A model generated the notes under the pieces. The model worked only from the letters and a program-made list of their open reading frames with translations. It was not told the DNA's origin and ran no database searches. A program made the translations under genes and the position numbers. From Lepidurus packardi (Eukaryota > Arthropoda > Branchiopoda > Notostraca > Triopsidae): 64,000 nucleotides of DNA. Positions 1 to 12,600 of the stretch are shown here, piece by piece. Numbering within the stretch: position 1 is the first letter of the stretch; every line of letters starts with the position of its first letter. The stretch is from assembly GCA_023053545.1 (NCBI GenBank), contig JAKZAN010000077.1, positions 62,001 to 126,000 of the forward strand. The letters are read 5' to 3'.

Positions 1-1600
1 CCGTAAGGAATTAATTCAGTTCGTAAGGAATTAATTCAGTCCGTAAGGAATTATTTCAGTCCGTAATTAATTCATTCATTCCTTACGGAATTAATTAAGT
101 CCATAATGAATTAATTCAGTCCGTAAGGAATTAATTCAGTCCGTAAGGAATTAATTCACACCGTAAGGAATTAATTAAGTACGTAAGGAATTAATTTAGT
201 CCGTAATGGATTAATTAAGTGCGTAGTGAATTATTTCAGTCCGGATCAAATTAATTCAGTCCGTAAGGAATTAATTAAGGAATTAAGGAATTAATTAAGG
301 AATTAAGGAATTAATTTAGTCCGTAAGGAATTAATTCAGTCCGTAATGAATTAATTCAGTCCGTAAGGAATTAATTCAGTCAGTAAGGAATTAATTCAGT
401 CCGTAAGGAATTAATAAAATCCGAACGGAATTAATTCAGACCGTAATTAATTAATTAAGTACGTAAGGAATTAATTAAGTCCGTAAGGAATTAATTCAGT
501 CCGTAAGGAATTAATTCAGTCCGTAAGGAATTAATTCAGTCAGTAAGGAATTAATTCAGTCCGTAAGGAATTAATTCAGTCCGTAAGGAATTAATTCAGT
601 CCGTAAGGAATTAATTCAGTCTTTAAGGAATTAATTCAGTCCGTAAAGAATTAATTCAGTCCGTAAGGAATTAATTCAGTTCGTAAGGAATTAATTCAGT
701 CCGTAAGGAATTAATAAAATCCGTACGGAATTAATTCAGACCGTAAGGAATTAATTAAGTACGTAAGGAATTAATTAAGTCCGTAAGGAATTAATTCAGT
801 CCGTAAGGAATTAATTCAGTCCGTAAGGAATTAATTCAGTCCGTAAGGAATTAATTCAGTCAGCAAGGAATTAATTCAGTCCGTAAGGAATTAATTCAGT
901 CCGTAAGGAATTAATTCAGTCCGTAAGGATTTCATTCAGTCCGTAAGGTATTAATTCAGTCCGTACGGAATTAATTCAGTCCGTAAGGAATTAATTCAGT
1001 CCGTAAGGAATTATTTCAGTACGTAAGGAATTAATTCAGTCCGTAAGGAATAACTTCAGTACATAAGGAAATAATTCAGTCCGTAATGGATTAATTAAGT
1101 CCGCAATGAATTAATTCAGTCCGTAAGGAATTATTAAAATCCGTACGGAATTAATTCAGACCGTAAGGAATTAATTAAGTACGTAAGGAATTAACTAAGT
1201 CCGAAAGGAATTAATTCAGTCCGTAAGGAATTAATTCAGTCCTTAAGGAACTAATTCAGTCCGTAAGGAATTAATTGAGTCCGTAAGGATTTAATTCAGT
1301 CAGTAAGGAATTAATTCAGTCCGTAATTAATTAATTCAGTCCGTAAGGAATTAATTCAGTCCGTAAGGATTTAATTCAGTCAGTAAGGTATTAATTCAGT
1401 CCGTAAGGAATTAATTCAGTCCGTAAGGAATTAATTCAGTCCGTAAGGAATTAATTCAGTCCGTAAGGAATAAGTTCAGTACGTTAGGAATTAATTCAGT
1501 CCGTAATCGATTAATTAAGTCCGTAATGAATTAATTCAGTCCGTATGAAATTAATTAAGTCCGTAATGAATAAATTCAGTCCGTATGAAATTAATTCAGT
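1..1600 (+). repeat. Divergent, register-locked left part of the array
   Basis: Eighty consecutive monomers keep exact 20-bp register, starting at 1, 21, 41 and so on, with no 32-bp long monomer. Private variants are denser here than elsewhere, for example CCTTACGG at 81-88, CCGGATCAAA at 241-250 and GCGTAGTGAA at 221-230. The diagnostic pair ending AATAAAAT and beginning CCGNACGG is already present (near 411-430, 711-730 and 1131-1150), with 300 and 420 bp between occurrences, so the segment belongs to the same family. The higher divergence suggests that it was homogenised less recently, as is known for satellite array edges. That an edge lies just to the left is inference. Confidence 0.7.
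261..320 (+). repeat. Three fused monomers with repeated AATTAAGG
   Basis: Within three monomer lengths the usual CAGTCCGT joint is replaced twice by AAGGAATT, so the blocks AAGGAATT and AAGGAATTAATT alternate. Total length stays 60 bp, so register is unchanged. This resembles the internal repeat of the 32-bp long monomer seen from 1601 onwards, in a form that does not shift the register. It may be a relative or precursor of that long monomer, or an independent slippage event; the sequence does not decide between these. Confidence 0.6.
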
Positions 1601-2644
1601 CCGAAAGGAATTAATTAAGGAATTAATTCAGTCCGTAAGGAATTAATTCAGTCCGTACGGAATTAATTCAGTCCGTAAGGAATTAATTCAGTCCGTACGG
1701 AATTAATTCAGTCCGTAAGGAATTACTAAAATCCGTACGGAATTAATTCAGACCGTAAGGAATTAATAAAGTACGTAAGGAATTAATTAAGTCCGTAAGG
1801 AATTAATTCAATCCGTAAGGAATTAATTCAGTCTGTAAGGAATTAATTCAGTCCGTAAGGAATTAATTCAGTCCGAAAGGAATTAATTCAGTCCGTAAGG
1901 AATTAATTCAGTCCGTAAGGTATTAATTCAGTCCGTAAGGAATTAATTCAGTCCGTAAGGAATTAATTCAGTCTGTAATGGATTAATTAAGTCCGTAATG
2001 AATAAATTCAGTCCGTAAGGAATTAATAAAATCCGTACGGAATTAATTCAGTCCGTAAGGAATTAATAAAATCCGTACGGAATTAATTCAGACCGTAAGG
2101 AATTAATTAAGTACGTAAGGAATTAATTAAGTCCGTAAGGAATTAATTCAGTCCGTAAGGAATTAATTCAGTCCGTAAGGAATTAATTCAGTCGGTAATG
2201 GATTAATTAAGTCCGTAATCGATTAATTAAGTCCGTAATGAATTAATTCAGTCCGTATGAAATTAATTCAGTCCGTAAGGAATTAATTAAGGAATTAATT
2301 CAGTCCGTAAGGAATTAATTCAGTCCGTAAGGAATTATTTCAGTATGTAAGGAAATAATTCAGTCCGTAAGTAATTAATTCAGTCCGTAAGGAATAACTT
2401 CAGTACGTAAAGAAATAATTCAGTCCGAAATGGATTAATTCAGTCCGTAAGGAATTAATAAAATCCGTACGGAATTAATTCAGACCGTAAGGAATTAATT
2501 AAGTACGTAAGGAATTAACTAAGTCCGAAAGGAATTAATTCAGTCCGTAAGGAATTAATTCAGTCCGTAAGGATTTAATTCAGTCAGTAAGGAATTAATT
2601 CAGTCCGTAAGGAATTAATTCAGTCCGTAAGGAATTAATTCAGT

Positions 2645-3090
2645 CCGTAAGGATTTCATTCAGTCCGTAAGGTATAAATTCAGTCCGTAAGGAATTAATT
2701 TAGTCCGTAAGGAATTAATTCAGTCTGTAATGGATTAATTAAGTCCGTAATGAATAAATTCAGTCCGTAAGGAATTAATAAAATCCGTACGGAATTAATT
2801 CAGTTCGTAAGGAATTTATTCAGTCCGTAAGGAATTAATAAAATCCGTACGGAATTAATTCAGTCCGTAAGGATTTAATTCAGTCCGTAAGGTATTAATT
2901 CAGTCCGTAAGGAATTAATTCAGTCCGTAAGGAATTAATTCAGTCTGTAATGGATTAATTAAGTCCGTAATGAATAAATTCAGTCCGTAAGGAATTAATA
3001 AAATCCGTATGGAATTAATTCAGTTCGTAAGGAATTTATTCAGTCCGTAAGGAATTAATAAAATCCGTACGGAATTAATTCAGTCCGTAA
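2645..3090 (+). repeat. 220-bp tandem duplication
   Basis: The monomer CTGTAATGGATT starts at 2725 and again at 2945. The run from GGATTT/GGTAT monomers through CTGTAATGG, CCGTAATGAATA, the AATAAAAT and CCGTACGG pair, TTCGTAAGG and GGAATTTATT is repeated at that offset. The copies differ at a few positions (GGATTTCATT against GGATTTAATT, GGTATAAATT against GGTATTAATT, CCGTACGG against CCGTATGG). Boundaries are approximate. Confidence 0.7.
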
Positions 3091-4296
3091 GGAATTAATA
3101 AAATCCGTAAGGAATTAATTCAGTCCGTAATTAATTAATTCAGTCTGTAATGGATTAATTAAGTCCGTAATCGATTAATTAAGTCCGTAATGAATTAATT
3201 CAGTCCGTATGAAATTAATTCAGTCCGTAAGGAATTAATTAAGGAATTAATTCAGTCCGTAAGGAATTAATTCAGTCCGTAAGGAATTAATTCAGTCCGT
3301 AAGGAATTATTTCAGTATGTAAGGAAATAATTCAGTCCGTAAGTAATTAATTCAGTCCGTAAGGAATAACTTCAGTACGTAAAGAAATAATTCAGTCCAA
3401 AATGGATTAATTAAGTCCGTAATGAATTAATTCAGTCCGTAAGGAATTAATAAAATCCGTACGGAATTAATTCGGCCCGTACGGAATTAATTAAGTACGT
3501 AAGGAATTAACTAAGTCCGAAAGGAATTAATTCAGTCCGTAAGGAATTAGTTCAGTCCGTAAGGATTTAATTCAGTCAGTAAGGAATTAATTCAGTCCGT
3601 AAGGAATTAATTCAGTCCGTAAGGAATTAATTCAGTCCGTAAGGATTTAATTCAGTCCGTAAGGTATTAATTCAGTCCGTAAGGAATTAATTCAGTCCGT
3701 AAGGAATTAATTCAGTCTGTAATGGATTAATTAAGTCCGTAATGAATAAATTCAGTCCGTAAGGAATTAATAAAATCCGTACGGAATTAATTCAGTTCGT
3801 AAGGAATTTATTCAGTCCGTAAGGAATTAATAAAATCCGTACGGAATTAATTCAGTCCGTAAGGAATTAATAAAATCCGTACGGAATTAATTCAGACCGT
3901 AAGGAATTAATTTAGTACGTAAGGAATTAATTAAGTCCGTAAGGAATTAATTCAGTCCGTAAGGAATTAATTTAGTCCGTAAGGAATTAATTCAGTCCGT
4001 AAGGAATTAATTCAGTCAGTAAGGAATTCATTCAGTCCGTAAGGAATTAATTCAGTCCGTAAGGAATTAATTCAGTCCGTAAGGATTTAATTCAGTCCGT
4101 AAGGTATTAATTCAGTCCGTAAGGAATTTATTCAGTCCGTAAAGAATTAATAAAATCCGTACGGAATTAATTCAGACCGTAAGGAATTAATTAAGTACGT
4201 AAGGAATTAATTAAGTCCGTAAGGAATTAATTCAGTCCGTAATCGATTAATTAAGTCCGTAATGAATTAATTCAGTCCGTATGAAATTAATTCAGT

Positions 4297-4588
4297 CCGT
4301 AAGGAATTAATTAAGGAATTAATTCAGTCCGTAAGGAATTAATTCAGTCCGTAAGGAATTATTTCAGTATGTAAGGAAATAATTCAGTCCGTAAGTAATT
4401 AATTCAGTCCGTAAGGAATAACTTCAGTACGTAAAGAAATAATTCAATCCGTAATGGATTAACTAAGTCCGTAATGAATTAATTCAGTCCGTAAGGAATT
4501 AATAAAATCCGTACGGAATTAATTCAGACCGTAAGGAATTAATTAAGTACGTAAGGAATTAACTAAGTCCGAAAGGAATTAATTCAGT
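4297..4588 (+). repeat. Reference copy of the recurrent higher-order module
   Basis: This stretch shows the fixed order of diagnostic monomers that recurs through the array. The order is: 32-mer (4297); consensus (4329); ATTATTTCAGT (4349); ATGTAAGGAAAT (4369); CCGTAAGTAATT (4389); GGAATAACTTCAGT (4409); ACGTAAAGAAAT (4429); CCGTAATGGATT (4449); CCGTAATGAATT (4469); AATAAAAT ending (4489); CCGTACGG start (4509); AATTAAGT ending (4529); ACGTAAGG with AACTAAGT (4549); CCGAAAGG (4569). A variable run then follows, often with CAGTAAGG and the ordered pair GGATTTAATT then GGTATTAATT, and ends in CCGTATGAAATT before the next 32-mer. A shorter form skips from the monomer after the 32-mer to GGAATAACTT and ends in CAGG instead of CAGA, as at 5033-5160. 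Confidence 0.85.
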
Positions 4589-6640
4589 CCGTAAGGAATT
4601 AATTCAGTCCGTAAGGAATTAATTAAGTCCGTAAGGAATTAATTCAGTCCGTAAGGAATTAATTTAGTCCGTAAGGAATTAATTTAGTCCGTAAGGAATT
4701 AATTAAGTCAGTAAGGAATTAATTCAGTCCGTAAGGAATTAATTCAGTCCGTAAGGAATTAATTCAGTCCGTAAGGATTTAATTCAGTCCGTAAGGTATT
4801 AATTCAGTCCGTAAGGAATTAATTCAGTCCGTAAGGAATTAATTCAGTCCGTAAGGAATTAATTCAGTCCGTAAGGATTTAATTCAGTCCGTAAGGTATT
4901 AATTCAGTCCGTAAGGAATTAATTCAGTCCGTAAGGAATTAATTCAGTCCGTATGAAATTAATTCAGTCCGTAAGGAATTAATTAAGGAATTAATTCAGT
5001 CCGTAAGGAATTAATTCAGTCCGTAAGGAATAACTTCAGTACGTAAGGAAATAATTCAGTCCGTAATGGATTAATTAAGTCCGTAATGAATTAATTCAGT
5101 CCGTAATGAATTAATTCAGTCCGTAAGGAATTAATAAAATCCGTACGGAATTAATTCAGGCCGTAAGGAATTAATTCAGTCCGTAAGGAATTAATTCAGT
5201 CCGTAAGGAATTAATTCAGTCCGTAAGGAATTAATTCAGTCAGTAAGGAATTAATTCAGTCCGTAAGGAATTAATTCAGTCCGTAAGGAATTAATTCAGT
5301 CCGTAAGGATTTAATTCAGTCCGTAAGGTATTAATTCAATCCGTAAGGAATTAATTCAGTCCGTAAGGAATTAATTCATTCCGTATGAAATTAATTCAGT
5401 CCGTAAGGAATTAATTAAGGAATTAATTCAGTCCATAAGGAATTAATTCAGTCCGTAAGGAATAACTTCAGTACGTAAGGAAATAATTCAGTCCGTAATG
5501 GATTAATTAAGTCCGTAATGAATTAATTCAGTCCGTAAGGAATTAATAAAATCCGTACGGAATTAATTCAGACCGTAAGGAATTAATTAAGTACGTAAGG
5601 AATTAACTAAGTCCGAAAGGAATTAATTCAGTCCGTAAGGAATTAATTCAGTCCGTAAGGAATTAATTAAGTCCGTAAGGAATTAATTCAGTCCGTAAGG
5701 AATTAATTTAGTCCGTAAGGAATTAATTTAGTCCGTAAGGAATTAATTAAGTCAGTAAGGAATTAATTCAGTCCGTAAGGAATTAATTCAGTCCGTAAGG
5801 AATTTTTTCAGTCCGTAAGGATTTAATTCAGTCCGTAAGGTATTAATTCAGTCCGTAAGGAATTAATTCAGTCCGTAAGGAATTAATTCAGTCCGTAAGG
5901 AATTAATTCAGTCCGTAAGGATTTAATTCAGTCCGTAAGGTATTAATTCAGTCCGTAAGGAATTAATTCAGTCCGTAAGGAATTAATTCAGTCCGTATGA
6001 AATTAATTCAGTCCGTAAGGAATTAATTAAGGAATTAATTCAGTCCGTAAGGAATTAATTCAGTCCGTAAGGAATAACTTCAGTACGTAAGGAAATAATT
6101 CAGTCCGTAATGGATTAATTAAGTCCGTAATGAATTAATTCAGTCCGTAATGAATTAATTCAGTCCGTAAGGAATTAATAAAATCCGTACGGAATTAATT
6201 CAGGCCGTAAGGAATTAATTCAGTCCGTAAGGAATTAATTCAGTCCGTAAGGAATTAATTCAGTCCGTAAGGAATTAATTCAGTCAGTAAGGAATTAATT
6301 CAGTCCGTAAGGAATTAATTCAGTCCGTAAGGAATTAATTCAGTCCGTAAGGATTTAATTCAGTCCGTAAGGTATTAATTCAATCCGTAAGGAATTAATT
6401 CAGTCCGTAAGGAATTAATTCATTCCGTATGAAATTAATTCAGTCCGTAAGGAATTAATTAAGGAATTAATTCAGTCCATAAGGAATTAATTCAGTCCGT
6501 AAGGAATAACTTCAGTACGTAAGGAAATAATTCAGTCCGTAATGGATTAATTAAGTCCGTAATGAATTAATTCAGTCCGTAAGGAATTAATAAAATCCGT
6601 ACGGAATTAATTCAGACCGTAAGGAATTAATTAAGTACGT
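4460..6640 (+). repeat. 1044-bp tandem duplication
   Basis: Rare private variants recur at an offset of exactly 1044: CAAT at 5337 and 6381, CATT at 5377 and 6421, AACTAAGT at 4561 and 5605, and 32-mers at 4969/6013 and 5401/6445. The one clear difference I saw is AATTTTTTCA at 5801 where the left copy has AATTAATTCA. Left divergence starts before about 4470 and right divergence after about 6640. The near-identity marks a recent event. Confidence 0.85.
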
Positions 6641-9600
6641 AAGGAATTAATTAAGTCCGTAAGGAATTAATTCAGTCCGTAAGGAATTAATTCAGTCCGT
6701 AAGGAATTAATTCAGTCCGTAAGGAATTATTTAAGTATGTAAGGAAATAATTCAGTCCGTAAGTAATTAATTCAGTCCGTAAGGAATAACTTCAGTACGT
6801 AAAGAAATAATTCAGTCCGAAATGGATTAATTAAGTCCGTAATGAATTAATTCAGTCCGTAAGGAATTAATAAAATCCGTACGGAATTAATTCAGACCAT
6901 AAGGAATTAATTAAGTACGTAAGGAATTAACTAAGTCCGAAAGGAATTAATTCAGTCCGTAAGGAATTAATTCAGTCCGTAAGGATTTAATTCAGTCAGT
7001 AAGGAATTATTTCAGTCCGTAAGGAATTAATTCAGTCCGTAAGGAATTAGTTCAGTCCGTAAGGATTTAATTCAGTCCGTAAGGTATTAATTCAGTCCGT
7101 AAGGAATTAATTCAGTCCGTAAGGAATTAATTCAGTCTGTAATGGATTAATTAAGTCCGTAATGAATAAATTCAGTCCGTAAGGAATTAATAAAATCCGT
7201 ACGGAATTAATTCAGTCCGTAAGGAATTAATAAAATCCGTAAGGAATTAATTCAGTCCGTAAGGAATTAATTCAGTCTGTAATGGATTAATTAAGTCCGT
7301 AATCGATTAATTAAGTCCGTAATGAATTAATTCAGTCCGTATGAAATTAATTCAGACCGTAAGGAATTAATTAAGTACGTAAGGAATTAATTAAGTCCGT
7401 AAGGAATTAATTCAGTCCGTAAGGAATTAATTCAGTCCGTAAGGAATTAATTAAGTCCGTAAGGAATTAATTCAGTCCGTAAGGAATTAATTCAGTCCGT
7501 AATCGATTAATTAAGTCCGTAATGAATTAATTCAGTCCGTATGAAATTAATTCAGTCCGTAAGGAATTAATTAAGGAATTAATTCAGTCCGTAAGGAATT
7601 AATTCAGTCCGTAAGGAATTATTTCAGTATGTAAGGAAATAATTCAGTCCGTAAGTAATTAATTCAGTCCGTAAGGAATAACTTCAGTACGTAAAGAAAT
7701 AATTCAGTCCGTAATGAATTAATTCAGTCCGTAAGGAATTAATAAAATCCGTACGGAATTAATTCAGACCGTAAGGAATTAATTAAGTACGTAAGGAATT
7801 AACTAAGTCCGAAAGGAATTAATTCAGTCCGTAAGGAATTAATTCAGTCCGTAAGGAATTAATTAAGTCCGTAAGGAATTAATTCAGTCCGTAAGGAATT
7901 AATTTAATCCGTAAGGAATTAATTCAGTCCGTAAGGTATTAATTCAGTCCGTAAGGAATTAATTCAGTCCGTAAGGAATTAATTCAGTCCGTAAGGAATT
8001 AATTCAGTCCGTAAGGATTTAATTCAGTCCGTAAGGTATTAATTCAGTCCGTAAGGAATTAATTCAGTCCGTAAGGAATTAATTCAGTCCGTAAGGAATT
8101 AATTCAGTCCGTAAGGATTTAATTCAGTCCGTAAGGAATTAATTCAGTCCGTAAGGAATTAATTCAGTCCGTATGAAATTAATTCAGTCCGTAAGGAATT
8201 AATTAAGGAATTAATTCAGTCCGTACGGAATTAATTCAGTCCGTAAGGAATAACTTCAGTACGTAAGGAAATAATTCAGTCCGTAATGGATTAATTAAGT
8301 CCGTAATGAATTAATTCAGTCCGTAAGGAATTAATAAAATCCGTACGGAATTAATTCAGGCCGTAAGGAATTAATTCAGTCCGTAAGGAATTAATTCAGT
8401 CCGTAAGGAATTAATTCAGTCCGTAAGGAATTAATTCAGTCAGTAAGGAATTAATTCAGTCCGTAAGGAATTAATTCAGTCCGTAAGGAATTAATTCAGT
8501 CCGTAAGGATTTAATTCAGTCCGTAAGGTATTAATTCAGTCCGTAAGGAATTAATTCAGTCCGTAAGGAATTAATTCAGTCCGTATGAAATTAATTCAGT
8601 CCGTAAGGAATTAATTAAGGAATTAATTCAGTCCATAAGGAATTAATTCAGTCCGTAAGGAATTAATTCAGTCCGTAAGGAATTATTTCAGTATGTAAGG
8701 AAATAATTCAGTCCGTAAGTAATTAATTCAGTCCGTAAGGAATAACTTCAGTACGTAAAGAAATAATTCAGTCCGAAATGGATTAATTAAGTCCGTAATG
8801 AATTAATTCAGTCCGTAAGGAATTAATAAAATCCGTACGGAATTAATTCAGACCGTAAGGAATTAATTAAGTACGTAAGGAATTAACTAAGTCCGAAAGG
8901 AATTAATTTAGTCCGTAAGGAATTAATTCAGTCCGTAAGGATTTAATTCAGTCAGTAAGGAATTAATTCAGTCCGTAAGGAATTAATTCAGTCCGTAAGG
9001 AATTAATTCAGTCCGTAAGGATTTAATTCAGTCCGTAAGGTATTAATTCAGTCCGTAAGGAAATAATTCAGTCCGTAAGGAATTAATTCAGTCTGTAATG
9101 GATTAATTAAGTCCGTAATGAATAAATTCAGTCCGTAAGGAATTAATAAAATCCGTACGGAATTAATTCAGTCCGTAAGGAATTAATAAAATCCGTAAGG
9201 AATTAATTCAGTCCGTAAGGAATTAATTCAGTCTGTAATGGATTAATTAAGTCCGTAATGAATTAATTCAGTCCGTATGAAATTAATTCAGTCCGTAAGG
9301 AATTAATTAAGGAATTTATTCAGTCCGTAAGGAATTAATAAAATCCGTACGGAATTAATTCAGTCCGTAAGGAATTAATAAAATCCGTACGGAATTAATT
9401 CAGACCGTAAGGAATTAATTTAGTACGTAAGGAATTAATTAAGTCCGTAAGGAATTAATTCAGTCCGTAAGGAATTAATTTAGTCCGTAAGGAATTAATT
9501 CAGTCCGTAAGGAATTAATTCAGTCAGTAAGGAATTCATTCAGTCCGTAAGGAATTAATTCAGTCCGTAAGGATTTAATTCAGTCCGTAAGGTATTAATT

Positions 9601-12600
9601 CAGTCCGTAAGGAATTTATTCAGTCCGTAAAGAATTAATAAAATCCGTACGGAATTAATTCAGTACGTAAGGAATTAATAAAATCCGTACGGAATTAATT
9701 CAGACCGTAAGGAATTAATTAAGTACATAAGGAATTAATTAAGTCCGTAAGGAATTAATTCAGTCCGTAAGGAATTAATTTAGTCCGTAAGGAATTAATT
9801 CAGTCCGTAAGGAATTAATTCAGTCCGTAATCGATTAATTAAGTCCGTAATGAATTAATTCAGTCCGTATGAAATTAATTCAGTCCGTAAGGAATTAATT
9901 AAGGAATTAATTCAGTCCGTAAGGAATTAATTCAGTCCGTAAGGAATTATTTCAGTATGTAAGGAAATAATTCAGTCCGTAAGTAATTAATTCAGTCCGT
10001 AAGGAATAACTTCAGTACGTAAAGAAATAATTCAGTCCGTAATGGATTAACTAAGTCCGTAATGAATTAATTCAGTCCGTAAGGAATTAATAAAATCCGT
10101 ACGGAATTAATTCAGACCGTAAGGAATTAATTAAGTACGTAAGGAATTAACTAAGTCCGAAAGGAATTAATTCAGTCCGTAAGGAATTAATTCAGTCCGT
10201 AAGGAATTAATTAAGTCAGTAAGGAATTAATTCAGTCCGTAAGGAATTAATTCAGTCCGTAAGGAATTAATTCAGTCCGTATGAAATTAATTCAGTCCGT
10301 AAGGAATTAATTAAGGAATTTATTCAGTCCATAAGGAATTAATAAAATCCGTACGGAATTAATTCAGACCGTAAGGAATTAATTTAGTAGGTAAGGAATT
10401 AATTAAGTCCGTAAGGAATTAATTCAGTCCGTAAGGAATTAATTTAGTCCGTAAGGAATTAATTCAGTCCGTAAGGAATTAATTCAGTCAGTAAGGAATT
10501 CATTCAGTCCGTAAGGAATTAATTCAGTCCGTAAGGATTTAATTCAGTCCGTAAGGTATTAATTCAGTCCGTAAGGAATTTATTCAGTCCGTAAAGAATT
10601 AATAAAATCCGTACGGAATTAATTCAGTACGTAAGGAATTAATAAAATCCGTACGGAATTAATTCAGACCGTAAGGAATTAATTAAGTACATAAGGAATT
10701 AATTAAGTCCGTAAGGAATTAATTCAGTCCGTAAGGAATTAATTTAGTCCGTAAGGAATTAATTCAGTCCGTAAGGAATTAATTCAGTCCGTAATCGATT
10801 AATTAAGTCCGTAATGAATTAATTCAGTCCGTATGAAATTAATTCAGTCCGTAAGGAATTAATTAAGGAATTAATTCAGTCCGTAAGGAATTAATTCAGT
10901 CCGTAAGGAATTATTTCAGTATGTAAGGAAATAATTCAGTCCGTAAGTAATTAATTCAGTCCGTAAGGAATAACTTCAGTACGTAAAGAAATAATTCAGT
11001 CCGTAATGGATTAACTAAGTCCGTAATGAATTAATTCAGTCCGTAAGGAATTAATAAAATCCGTACGGAATTAATTCAGACCGTAAGGAATTAATTAAGT
11101 ACGTAAGGAATTAACTAAGTCCGAAAGGAATTAATTCAGTCCGTAAGGAATTAATTCAGTCCGTAAGGAATTAATTAAGTCAGTAAGGAATTAATTCAGT
11201 CCGTAAGGAATTAATTCAGTCCGTAAGGAATTAATTCAGTCCGTAAGGATTTAATTCAGTCCGTAAGGTATTAATTCAGTCCGTAAGGAATTAATTCAGT
11301 CCGTAAGGAATTAATTCAGTCCGTAAGGAATTAATTCAGTCCGTAAGGATTTAATTCAGTCCGTAAGGTATTAATTCAGTCCGTAAGGAATTAATTCAGT
11401 CCGTAAGGAATTAATTCAGTCCGTATGAAATTAATTCAGTCCGTAAGGAATTAATTCAGTCCGTAAGGAATAACTTCAGTACGTAAGGAAATAATTCAGT
11501 CCGTAATGGATTAATTAAGTCCGTAATGAATTAATTCAGTCCGTAATGAATTAATTCAGTCCGTAAGGAATTAATAAAATCCGAACGGAATTAATTCAGG
11601 CCGTAAGGAATTAATTCAGTCCGTAAGGAATTAATTCAGTCCGTAAGGAATTAATTCAGTCCGTAAGGAATTAATTCAGTCAGTAAGGAATTAATTCAGT
11701 CCGTAAGGAATTAATTCAGTCCGTAAGGAATAACTTCAGTACGTAAAGAAATAATTCAGTCCGAAATGGATTAATTAAGTCCGAAATGAATTAATTCAGT
11801 CCGTAAGGAATTAATAAAATCCGTACGGAATTAATTCAGACCGTAAGGAATTAATTAAGTACGTAAGGAATTAACTAAGTCCGAAAGGAATTAATTCAGT
11901 CCGTAAGGAATTAATTCAGTCCGTAAGGATTTAATTCAGTCCGTAAGGAATTAATTCAGTCCGTAAGGATTTAATTCAGTCCGTAAGGTATTAATTCAGT
12001 CCGTAAGGAATTAATTCAGTCCGTAAGGAATTAATTCAGTCCGTAAGGAATTAATTCAGTCCGTAAGGATTTAATTCAGTCCGTAAGGTATTAATTCAGT
12101 CCGTAAGGAATTAATTCAGTCCGTAAGGAATTAATTCAGTCCGTATGAAATTAATTCAGTCCGTAAGGAATTAATTAAGGAATTAATTCAGTCCGTAAGG
12201 AATTAATTCAGTCCGTAAGGAATAACTTCAGTACGTAAGGAAATAATTCAGTCCGTAATGGATTAATTAAGTCCGTAATGAATTAATTCAGTCCGTAATG
12301 AATTAATTCAGTCCGTAAGGAATTAATAAAATCCGTACGGAATTAATTCAGGCCGTAAGGAATTAATTCAGTCCGTAAGGAATTAATTCAGTCCGTAAGG
12401 AATTAATTCAGTCCGTAAGGAATTAATTCAGTCAGTAAGGAATTAATTCAGTCCGTAAGGTATTAATTCAGTCCGTAATCAATTAATTCAGTCCGTAAGG
12501 AATTAATTCAGTCCGTATGAAATTAATTCAGTCCGTAAGGAATTAATTAAGGAATTAATTCAGTCCATAAGGAATTAATTCAGTCCGTAAGGAATAACTT

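Noticed and set aside
61-88. Strand switch or hairpin at CCGTAA...TTACGG
   Set aside because: Six-base arms flank a mutated monomer, and the GGAATTAATT core on both sides keeps plus orientation, so no monomer is inverted. Point changes giving CCTTACGG are enough to explain it.
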